Shown: piece by piece, positions 17,385 through 23,807 of the stretch | Position numbering within the stretch: the stretch's first letter is position 1 | Layout: each line of letters starts with the position of its first letter | From: Chlamydiota bacterium | GTDB lineage: Bacteria > Chlamydiota > Chlamydiia > Chlamydiales > Rhabdochlamydiaceae | Reading direction: 5' to 3' | NCBI GenBank assembly: GCA_013288895.1 | Contig: JABDAY010000019.1 | Location: forward strand, 1 to 34,453 | Length of the DNA stretch: 34,453 nucleotides | Notes under the pieces: model-generated | Databases searched by the model: none | Told to the model about the DNA's origin: nothing | What the model saw: the letters and a program-made list of their open reading frames with translations, nothing else | Made by a program: the position numbers and the translations under genes

Positions 17385-17652
17385 ACCTCTTGCATAAGTC
17401 TATCTTAACCGCGAAGCGGTAATTTTGCCGCGAATGCGGCTACAGTTGATAGCCGTGGCGTGACCGAAGGGAACCCACGGAAAAATGCATCCCACATTCA
17501 TAGCCGCGAGCAGCGGCGACACTCTTTTTGCCTCTGTCGCCGCTGCTCGCGGCTCTGGTGTAAATAATGACACTTGCCCGTGGGTTCCCTTCGGTCACGC
17601 CACGGCTATCAACTGCCATCACTTCGTGATTTAACTACCGCTTTGCGGTTAG
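17382..17652. repeat. Nested palindromic element, copy A
   Basis: This fills most of the 353-base gap after parC. Three inverted-repeat layers share one centre: outer TTAACCGCGAAGCGGTAA near 17405 with TACCGCTTTGCGGTTA near 17636; a perfect 36-base middle pair (17445-17480 with 17578-17613); and a perfect 20-base inner pair (17502-17521 with 17535-17554) around a 13-base loop. The left edge carries TAGACCTCTTGCATAA, as in the element at 199, but no matching right end is visible. Short reading frames inside are by-products of the symmetry. 17653-17737 holds only a GGCAATTGCC palindrome. Confidence 0.85.
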
Positions 17653-17737
17653 GAATGGGTTCATTCTAAAGACTTAGGCAATTGCCTCATTTCATCCATT
17701 GTCCATTTGTCTACTATTAATTAGCACCTTTTTAGAT

Positions 17738-18547
17738 TTACGGCAAGGGCTTTTCGCGGAAAATTCGGAACTTTTTCCCGTAGTAAATAGGTGTTGCATC
17801 AACTTTGTGTTTATAAGCGCAGGGAGCGTCATCGCCAAGTTTTGCATAAACATATTGAGGATTTTCTGCGACGAGAGCTGCATGGGTAACTTCATCCTTT
17901 TCGTCAAAATAAACCAAAATATCTCCGGGCTGAAGAGGTAAGTTGGCTAGCCCCATTTTTTTAAATTTTAGGAAACTAATAAAAGCAGTGTTTGGTACGG
18001 GTCTTTTGCTTTGTTTTGCCAAACGCAGAAAAAGTCTGAATTCAGCATAGTTAAGACCCGATTTTTTAATGACATAACTGAAGCACGATAATTTCTTTTC
18101 TGCGGGGGTAGAAAGGGGTATTCTTTTAAACTCGTAATTGTTTTCTAGGTAGGCATCTGCTAAACGAGTTGTTATTCCCTCAATGGCGTCGTCGGTTTCT
18201 TGATTTCTTGTTAAATGGGGATTGAGGAAACAACAAGAAGAAAAGCCAGTTTCATAAAAAAATTTAACCACTTTGTCTATGCTTTTAGAAGAGAGGGTTG
18301 CCTCAGATAGAAGGAAATATTTTATGCTCGGTACGAGGAGACGGAGAATGAATTCATTTGTGATTTGGAATTTGGACTTAAGGGGCGCTGCAACCTGTGC
18401 AAGGAGTTTTGTAGCAACCTCGTGTGCAATATTAAAAGCATTGTTAATTACTGTAAAAATTAATCGATTTTCGTTTTCAATAACTGTAGATTTAGCGGTA
18501 TCCCAATAATGATAATCTTGTGTAGTAACACTGTTAATTGTTGTCAT
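17738..18547 (-). CDS. NlpC/P60-like (papain-fold) protein 1
   Basis: A 269-residue protein without signal peptide or membrane segment. The first 150 residues look helical. The C-terminal third has the order expected of an NlpC/P60-like cysteine hydrolase: Cys155 at the head of a helix (SCFSYVIKKSGL), then LQPGDILVYFD (205-215), His222 in VTHAALVAE and YVYAKLGDD. The third catalytic residue is not clear; where the family often has FIHA, this has VYAK. It is paralogous to 18887-19690 over its full length. Its start lies inside the end of the cytochrome b5 gene (14-base overlap), so it is translated from the same mRNA. Substrate unknown: peptidoglycan peptide or a host protein or lipid are possible. 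The fold assignment is inference from motifs. Confidence 0.6.
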   Translation of the reverse strand: MTTINSVTTQDYHYWDTAKSTVIENENRLIFTVINNAFNIAHEVATKLLAQVAAPLKSKFQITNEFILRLLVPSIKYFLLSEATLSSKSIDKVVKFFYETGFSSCCFLNPHLTRNQETDDAIEGITTRLADAYLENNYEFKRIPLSTPAEKKLSCFSYVIKKSGLNYAEFRLFLRLAKQSKRPVPNTAFISFLKFKKMGLANLPLQPGDILVYFDEKDEVTHAALVAENPQYVYAKLGDDAPCAYKHKVDATPIYYGKKFRIFREKPLP

Positions 18548-18836
18548 GTTTGGACTTTCCGGAAGGAGGTGTGGCTAGTTTCCCTATGAGATGCTCCTTT
18601 TTTAAAAGTTCGATTTGCTTGCCAGTCTCTTGGTGGCCCTGAAAGAAACGAGAGGTGGCATCCTTACCATAGAGATCAGATAAAAAATGGTCTCCTCCGG
18701 GGTGCTTAAAAAATGAAACGTTATAAATATTGGAGCGAATAATGATCCAAGCATCTCCCTTGGTTGTGTGCTTTTTAACATCTTCCACGGTATAAGTTTT
18801 CGTTGTAGTTGAGCTAACAGCTGAAGCGGCTGACAT
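18534..18836 (-). CDS. Single-domain cytochrome b5-like protein
   Basis: A 100-residue haem-binding domain. YTVEDVKKHTTKGDAWIIIR and YNVSFFKHPGGDHFL are classic cytochrome b5 features; axial ligands would be His45 (HPGG) and His68 (FQGHQE), 23 residues apart against 24 in the usual domain. GKDATSRFF also fits. No signal peptide or membrane anchor, so it would be soluble. The start has a strong GGAGGTAA site. It lies between two paralogous papain-fold genes and overlaps the downstream one. b5 domains are widespread in eukaryotes and patchy in bacteria, so acquisition from a host is possible but not shown. Confidence 0.85.
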   Translation of the reverse strand: MSAASAVSSTTTKTYTVEDVKKHTTKGDAWIIIRSNIYNVSFFKHPGGDHFLSDLYGKDATSRFFQGHQETGKQIELLKKEHLIGKLATPPSGKSKHDNN

Positions 18837-18886
18837 CGATTACCTCCAAGTTTGGGTATAAATTTACCACTTCATCAACTTTTAAT

Positions 18887-19690
18887 CTATCGAAGAATCT
18901 TAAACTTTATTCCGTATTCAATAGGTGTCTGATCAGCTTTGTGTTTATAAGCAAAGGGGATGTCGTTGCCAAATTTTGCATAAACATATTTAGGATCTTC
19001 TGCGACAAGAGCTGCATGGCTAAATTCATCCTTTTCGTTATAATAGACCAGAATATCTCTCGGCTTAAGAGGTAAAGAAGCCGGTTCCCTTCCTTCAAAT
19101 TTTAAGAAATTGATATAATCTTGGTAGGATCGTTCTCGTTTGCCTTGCGTTGCCCAGAGCAAAAAACATTCAAATTTTCTTGCATCAAATCCTGACTTTA
19201 AAAGGACGTAATAGAAGCATGAATCTTTTTGCATAGGAGGAGGAAGAGGTAATTTTTCAAACCGGTTATTGTGTTGTCTGTAGGCAGTTTGTAAAGGATC
19301 TGATATTTTATTGATGGTGGTACGAGCTTCTTTTGGATCTGAAATTCTCTGAGGATTTGGGAAACAATAAGGAGAAAGGTGGGTTTCTTGAAAAAATTTC
19401 TTTACTTTATCGATGCTTTTACGGGAAAGAGCTTTTCTTTTTGTGAGGCAACTGCCTATGCTTGGTTCGATAAGAGAGACAAGGAATTCTTTTCCGATCT
19501 CGAACTGGGCCTCAGAGGATTCTGGATTAACTCCTTCGCGTTTAAGACATTTTGGCGTAACTTCACGTGCAATTGTAAAAGCAGTGCATACTACGGTATG
19601 AACTAATTGGATTTCGTCATCAACCTCAATAGCTTTATCCATCTTTCGAATGTGATAATGTTCTGTAACACATGGTTTAATTGCTGCCAT
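18887..19690 (-). CDS. NlpC/P60-like (papain-fold) protein 2
   Basis: A 267-residue paralogue of 17738-18547. ATG 19690 is chosen because MAAIKPCVTEHYH aligns with MTTINSVTTQDYH of the paralogue; an upstream start at 19726 adds a segment without counterpart. The candidate catalytic Cys158 (DSCFYYVLLKSGF) and His225 (FSHAALVAE) are conserved, as are RDILVYY (211-217, GDI is RDI here) and YVYAKFGND. The N-terminal part shares the helical block EFLVSLIEPSI / EFILRLLVPSI and KSIDKVKKFFQET / KSIDKVVKFFYET. It is first in a three-gene unit with the cytochrome b5 and the other copy. No export signal of the Sec type; a type III effector role is speculation. Confidence 0.6.
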   Translation of the reverse strand: MAAIKPCVTEHYHIRKMDKAIEVDDEIQLVHTVVCTAFTIAREVTPKCLKREGVNPESSEAQFEIGKEFLVSLIEPSIGSCLTKRKALSRKSIDKVKKFFQETHLSPYCFPNPQRISDPKEARTTINKISDPLQTAYRQHNNRFEKLPLPPPMQKDSCFYYVLLKSGFDARKFECFLLWATQGKRERSYQDYINFLKFEGREPASLPLKPRDILVYYNEKDEFSHAALVAEDPKYVYAKFGNDIPFAYKHKADQTPIEYGIKFKILR

Positions 19691-19744
19691 TTTAATATAA
19701 TATAATAATTTGCAATTAATCGTCAATTAAAATTATTTATTAAT

Positions 19745-19860
19745 AGAAAAACAGGATAAGCAGGATCGCAAGCGGCGGATATACAGGATGGAAGAAAATA
19801 GTAATCTTTTTCTTATCCTGTATATCCTGCCGCTTGCGATCCTGCTTATCCTGTTTTCTT
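19745..19860. repeat. Long palindromic repeat, CAGGATA family, copy 4
   Basis: Arms of nearly 50 bases (about 19746-19794 and 19811-19860) are almost perfect reverse complements with a one-base indel. Each has CAGGATAAGCAGGAT, a CGCAAGCGGC insert absent from copies 1 to 3, and ATACAGGAT. It lies between the start of the papain-fold gene and the end of the MOMP-like gene, and could act as terminator for the latter. Confidence 0.85.
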
Positions 19861-19882
19861 TTTGTTGCTAAGAGGTAAACTC

Positions 19883-20974
19883 TTAAAAATCAAGAGCTAA
19901 TGAGGCGTAAGGCCCAGTTAAGATGTAATTACTAAGGGTTCTGGCAAAGCCAAGTGCGTAAACGCCTGTTCCGGGAATTTCATCAGCAGGAATGACGCCA
20001 ATATCAGTCGGCACAGCTTGTCCTGAAGCCATGTCAACAGTCTGGATAGCGTTGATATACACTTGACATTGGTATCCAATTTCTAGGTTTAAACTTACAG
20101 AGTCCCATATCATTTGATAAGAAAAACCGAGCTTTTGCTCAAACCCTGGAACTAGCTGGGCTCTATTTTTTACATACGTCTTTTGAATGTTTGGCACAGG
20201 GTTGCCCACAGACGCTACGAATGGAGAAAAAGAGGTAAAGGTGTTGTTGTTTTTAAGCTGCCCCATAAAAAGGGAAAAGGCAGAATTGCCTGTGAAAAAA
20301 AAGTGATCGAACATTCGATAATCGTAATTTATCCCCACATCTGGCCCCCCTCCTGTAAATGTGGAAGTGCCGGAGATTGTGCGGGAAACGGTGTCTGCAA
20401 AGTTAGAAAATGTGGAGCTCATGGTTTGTTTAATACGCGCAAAGTCAACACCTGCGTAAAAGTTTGTGTATAGTCTATCGCAAAAACTGAACTTTTTCCC
20501 AAAATTTAATCTGGCCTCATCAAATCGAGAGGTGACCTTTCCCGTAGCTACTTGGTAAGCTGAGGAATTTGGTCCTATGTCAAATAGTGGCCCAACCATA
20601 TCTCCAGTAACGTCGGCTGCAACAAAAGTGTCTTTGTCATTTGAATTTACACGTTCCCAGTTTAGTTCTACATTTATATTGCTATTTTTGAATAAGACAC
20701 TTGCTCCCACTTCAAAACCTAAGTGGTAATCAGGATTGATTTCCAAAATATTCCAGTTAGGCGATAGGACTCCTAGTGGAATGTTTGGATCTATACCAAT
20801 AGCTTCCGCGCCGTAATAAAAATGGCTGCCATTGGGCTGAAGGATAAGTATGTCTCCGTAGAGTTCATAACTCACTCCGCAGCATGGATCGGGCTCCATG
20901 CAGCACTCCATATTGACATCAGCAATAAGCGTAGATAGAAGAGCACACGCAATAGTAGAAATTAGGGCTTTCAT
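19883..20974 (-). CDS. MOMP-like outer-membrane porin (Lpg1974-type)
   Basis: A 363-residue outer-membrane beta-barrel. Signal peptide MKALISTIACALLSTLIA, then two cysteine pairs (ECC, PCC) and YELYGDILILQPNGSHFYYG, NPDYHLGFEVGASVLF and NVELNWERVNS, which match the MOMP-like family expanded in Simkania and Waddlia. The C-terminus LTGPYASLALDF ends in Phe, as needed for BAM-dependent insertion. An AAGGAG site precedes the ATG. Paired cysteines are consistent with the disulphide-linked chlamydial envelope. Expected role: pore and structural envelope protein. Confidence 0.8.
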   Translation of the reverse strand: MKALISTIACALLSTLIADVNMECCMEPDPCCGVSYELYGDILILQPNGSHFYYGAEAIGIDPNIPLGVLSPNWNILEINPDYHLGFEVGASVLFKNSNINVELNWERVNSNDKDTFVAADVTGDMVGPLFDIGPNSSAYQVATGKVTSRFDEARLNFGKKFSFCDRLYTNFYAGVDFARIKQTMSSTFSNFADTVSRTISGTSTFTGGGPDVGINYDYRMFDHFFFTGNSAFSLFMGQLKNNNTFTSFSPFVASVGNPVPNIQKTYVKNRAQLVPGFEQKLGFSYQMIWDSVSLNLEIGYQCQVYINAIQTVDMASGQAVPTDIGVIPADEIPGTGVYALGFARTLSNYILTGPYASLALDF

Positions 20975-21050
20975 ATGGACTCCTTGGGTTTGTGTTTAAA
21001 GGATAGTTTTAATGTTTTTTAATATTTGAGGTCAAGGTATAAAGACGTTT

Positions 21051-21251
21051 ATGAAATTTCCTAAAAACATAGGATTGCCCGATCGGATCATTCGTCTCAT
21101 CATTGCGCTGCTCCTCTTTGCTTTAGCTTACTGGCGCTCAAGCTGGAGTATTTTTGTAGTGGGCTTGTTTGTTTTGTTTGAGGCGCTTATGAGTTGGTGT
21201 GTCCTCTATCAAATTTTGGGCAAAAACTCTTGCTCAATTAAAAAGAAATAA
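21051..21251 (+). CDS. DUF2892 small membrane protein
   Basis: 66 residues with two hydrophobic segments: LIIALLLFALAYWRSSW and IFVVGLFVLFEALMSWCVLYQ. KNIGLPDRIIRLIIAL at the start and the W-C-x-LY end followed by GKNSC match the DUF2892 family (the membrane part of YgaP-like proteins). It is divergent from the MOMP-like gene with a 76-base gap. Function unknown; YgaP-type relatives link it to rhodanese or sulfur chemistry, but no rhodanese domain is present here. Confidence 0.75.
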   Translation: MKFPKNIGLPDRIIRLIIALLLFALAYWRSSWSIFVVGLFVLFEALMSWCVLYQILGKNSCSIKKK

Positions 21252-21365
21252 AACTCTATTTTCAACGGATAGTGCCGTAGACCTTCCGAGGGTGATCTTT
21301 TTATTCTAGCTTTCAAGTGGGAAGAGTAGGTAAACTGTCTGTTTCAATCTTTACAGAGATTTAAA

Positions 21366-22079
21366 ATGAAATTAAAAATGATTGTTGTTTTTGCGTTGCT
21401 TGGGCTCCAGGCATTTGCAGCCGAATTGCCATGGTATTTGGTTTCTCCCCATATTTTACCGGAGAAGGAGATTGAGTATCTGCATCAATTAACCCATGAT
21501 GTGATTCCCAAGGCCCAGTGGTATGGAAGGTTTACCTTCTGGCAAGAAGTTTTTGAAGCTGATGTATCTGCAGATGGAAAAACGATTGTTTTTAGCCATG
21601 AGATAGATAACAAGTTTTTACCGGTCATGGAAAAATTAGCCTCTCTTTGGTTGAAGCGATTGCCCGAACTTGGTTTTGATATTGCGGGTAAGCACCTTGT
21701 ATTGGAATCCTACTTAGATCGAAATGTTGTTAATCTTGAAAATATGGGATCTAGCGGAATGTTTTGGCATCGAGATAGCATTCTTGTTAACGGGAGTAAG
21801 AAAATTGCAGACTATTCAATGATTTTATTAATGAATGGAAAAAATCAAGAATGGGACGGGGCAGATCTTGTTCTTCAGAAAGGGGGAGGCTACAAGGATA
21901 AAGGGAGTTATGTTTGGATGAATTCAACAGATGCTTTTATTACAATAAAACCAGTCTATAACCAGGCAGTTATTTTTAGAAACTCAGACACTGGGCATAT
22001 GGTTACACCACTGAAGCTTTTATCAGATTTACCTGTCTCTCGCGATGTATTTATTATGACTTGTTATATGCCTGAGTAA
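21366..22079 (+). CDS. Exported 2OG-Fe(II) oxygenase (prolyl hydroxylase-like)
   Basis: 237 residues. Signal peptide MKLKMIVVFALLGLQAFAA with cleavage near residue 19. The iron ligands are visible as WHRD (His135, Asp137) and His211 (TGHMVTPL), with Arg226 placed to bind 2-oxoglutarate; the intervening YSMILLMN and GADLVL strands fit a double-stranded beta-helix. The family hydroxylates protein or small-molecule substrates using O2 and 2-oxoglutarate. A Sec signal on such an enzyme is unusual in bacteria, because the periplasm is not known for 2-oxoglutarate supply. Its stop codon abuts that of the convergent gene with no spacer. Confidence 0.75.
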   Translation: MKLKMIVVFALLGLQAFAAELPWYLVSPHILPEKEIEYLHQLTHDVIPKAQWYGRFTFWQEVFEADVSADGKTIVFSHEIDNKFLPVMEKLASLWLKRLPELGFDIAGKHLVLESYLDRNVVNLENMGSSGMFWHRDSILVNGSKKIADYSMILLMNGKNQEWDGADLVLQKGGGYKDKGSYVWMNSTDAFITIKPVYNQAVIFRNSDTGHMVTPLKLLSDLPVSRDVFIMTCYMPE

Positions 22080-22901
22080 TCATGGTTTTTGTGTGCAGAG
22101 AATACCCATAAAGGTCACCTCGTCCCAATCGTTGATTTTGGTTGTCCCATTGGCTAAGTAAGTTGTTGCATTCCAGAAGGTGGCGAATTCTGGGCCATAT
22201 GTCTGAGATGCCTCTTGGATCGCATGTAAATAACCGAGGACGGGGTAGAATTCTGTGCTGGTGTATGAGGTGTTATTGCGTAGTTCATTGAGAGCAACAA
22301 AAGTGTAGGCGACGCGGATTTTAACTTCGGGATTTTGCGCCATGACATCATCCCAAGTCGCAACGAGGGTTGGAACGAGATCGTACCCGGTTTCTCGTGA
22401 GACAAGCCTTGATAGGTCTTCAGCATCGACCTCCATAATGACTCCATTGGCAATCGATCCGATGTTAGTGGTTGTGGCCAGGTTAAGCATGGCCCTTTCT
22501 TTCCGATGTTGATCGATCCCCCAACGGGATGGGTCGGTGACTTTGTAGTTAAAGATACGCTTCACGCCAAACGCGATGGCCGGTTGCATCGATTTAACCG
22601 CTTCGGGTTTCATTGATCGCGCCGCCGAGACTTTATTCATCAGACTTCCATAACCATATATGAGGACTTTGCCATCAGGGAATCGATCGAGTATATCTTG
22701 GTGCCCTTCATTAGGGTATTGAAAGAAAGGGTAGCTGGCTAATTTGGGGAGTTCTCCTCCAACCTTTTTCAAAAGGGTCCGTTCATAAGTATGACTCCAG
22801 CAAGGAATGGAGGCTGATCCCGCAACATTGCTTGCATAAGTACTAGTAGTTAAAGCAAGGAAACAAATAAAAGCGGAAAATATATAATAAATTCTTTTCA
22901 T
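22080..22901 (-). CDS. Exported gamma-glutamylcyclotransferase-like protein
   Basis: 273 residues from ATG 22901, which has an AAGG site (an in-frame GTG lies two codons upstream). Signal peptide MKRIYYIFSAFICFLALTTS then TYAS. The fold motifs are IYGYGSLMN (YGSL substrate loop) and SRETGYDLVP, where the Glu corresponds to the catalytic base of the E-GY motif. GGCT/ChaC/AIG2-type proteins cyclise gamma-glutamyl groups (for example of glutathione or gamma-Glu-amino acids) to 5-oxoproline. The precise substrate is unknown. Export would place it where host glutathione could be met (inference). Confidence 0.7.
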   Translation of the reverse strand: MKRIYYIFSAFICFLALTTSTYASNVAGSASIPCWSHTYERTLLKKVGGELPKLASYPFFQYPNEGHQDILDRFPDGKVLIYGYGSLMNKVSAARSMKPEAVKSMQPAIAFGVKRIFNYKVTDPSRWGIDQHRKERAMLNLATTTNIGSIANGVIMEVDAEDLSRLVSRETGYDLVPTLVATWDDVMAQNPEVKIRVAYTFVALNELRNNTSYTSTEFYPVLGYLHAIQEASQTYGPEFATFWNATTYLANGTTKINDWDEVTFMGILCTQKP

Positions 22902-23011
22902 AAACACCTTATTTTAATACTAAAACAGCCAGTTTATATTGAATTGCATTAATTAACAATAATAAATTATATTTTAGCTTTTTCATTGAGCTTCAAACGA
23001 AATAATTACAA

Positions 23012-23270
23012 AAGCCTATCTTAACCGCGAAGCGGTAATCAAATCGCGAATGCGATGGCAGGTGCTAGCCGTGGGTGACCTTGGGAACCCACGGAAAATG
23101 CCCCCCCACATCAGAGCCGCTAACAGCGGCGACAGAGGCAAGAAGAGTGTCGCCGCTGCTCGCGGCTCTATATATGAGAGCATTTTTTCCGTGGGTTCTC
23201 TTCGTTCACCCACGGCTAGCAACTGCAGCCACATTCGTGGCAAAATTACCGCATTCGCGGTTAAGAGTAT
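23012..23270. repeat. Nested palindromic element, copy B
   Basis: It fills most of the 468-base gap before yqeY. It has the same architecture as 17382-17652: outer TTAACCGCGAAGCGGTAA (23021) with ATTACCGCATTCGCGGTTAA (23245-23264); middle arms 23064-23094 with 23189-23220; and inner arms from 23113 with 23148-23169. The inner loop GAGGCAAGAAGAG is the reverse complement of the copy A loop with one change, so the core is inverted relative to copy A. The left TAGACCTCTTGCATAA end is absent. 22902-23011 is A/T-rich and probably holds the promoter of the GGCT-like gene; nothing is seen in 23271-23360. Confidence 0.85.
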
Positions 23271-23369
23271 CCTGAGTCTACTTTTAATTCATCGGGAATT
23301 GCTCATTTTTTAAAAAGCTTGAAAAGCATTGAAAATTTGTCTAGTCTTATGGAAAAAAAGGGGGATGTT

Positions 23370-23807
23370 ATGCCGATTATCGATCAAATCAATGAGGGGA
23401 TCAAAGAAGCAATGCGCAGCCGAGATCAGATTAGGCTCAATACTTTGCGGATGCTCAAGTCAAAAATATTGGCTGTAGATGCTAGAGCTGGTCTTCCTGA
23501 TGCAGAAGTCATCAAGCTATTCAAAGCGTATTACGGTAGCTTGCAAGAAGCTTTTGAGCAAGCGGAGGGGGCGGGTCGCCTTGATATCTCTGAGCAATTA
23601 AAAAGCGAGCTCACGATCATTCAAGAATTTTTGCCCCAAGCCCCTTCTCTTGATGAAACCAAAAAATTGATAGCGCAAGCCATTGCCGAATCTGGTGCCA
23701 AAACAAAAAAGGATCTAGGTTTGGTCATGAAAGCTGTCATAAAGCTTAATAGTGCAGTTAATGGAAAGCTCGCCAAAGATTTAGCCAGTGAGTTGCTTTC
23801 TGACTAA
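23370..23807 (+). CDS. yqeY: YqeY/GatB-related protein
   Basis: 145 residues from ATG 23370, which follows an AAGGGGG site at normal spacing; a start at 23319 would add residues with no family match. IIDQINEGIKEAMRSRDQIRLNTLRMLKSKI and the C-terminal KKDLGLVMKAVIKLNSAVNGKL are characteristic of YqeY, related to the tail domain of GatB that contacts tRNA. Usually cytosolic and of unclear function, possibly in tRNA-dependent amidation. Its end overlaps the convergent hydrolase gene by 4 bases. Confidence 0.88.
   Translation: MPIIDQINEGIKEAMRSRDQIRLNTLRMLKSKILAVDARAGLPDAEVIKLFKAYYGSLQEAFEQAEGAGRLDISEQLKSELTIIQEFLPQAPSLDETKKLIAQAIAESGAKTKKDLGLVMKAVIKLNSAVNGKLAKDLASELLSD

Noticed and set aside
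17440..17622. 60-residue frame in nested element A
   Set aside because: An open frame produced by the GC-rich palindrome; it has no translation signals and is not kept in copy B.
17738..19690. Toxin-antitoxin or phage lysis cassette
   Set aside because: There is no antitoxin-like or holin-like gene; the middle gene is a cytochrome b5 and the flanking pair are equal-length paralogues.
23016..23313. Several overlapping frames of 66-87 residues in nested element B
   Set aside because: They occur on both strands because the sequence is palindromic; no codon bias or ribosome-binding site.
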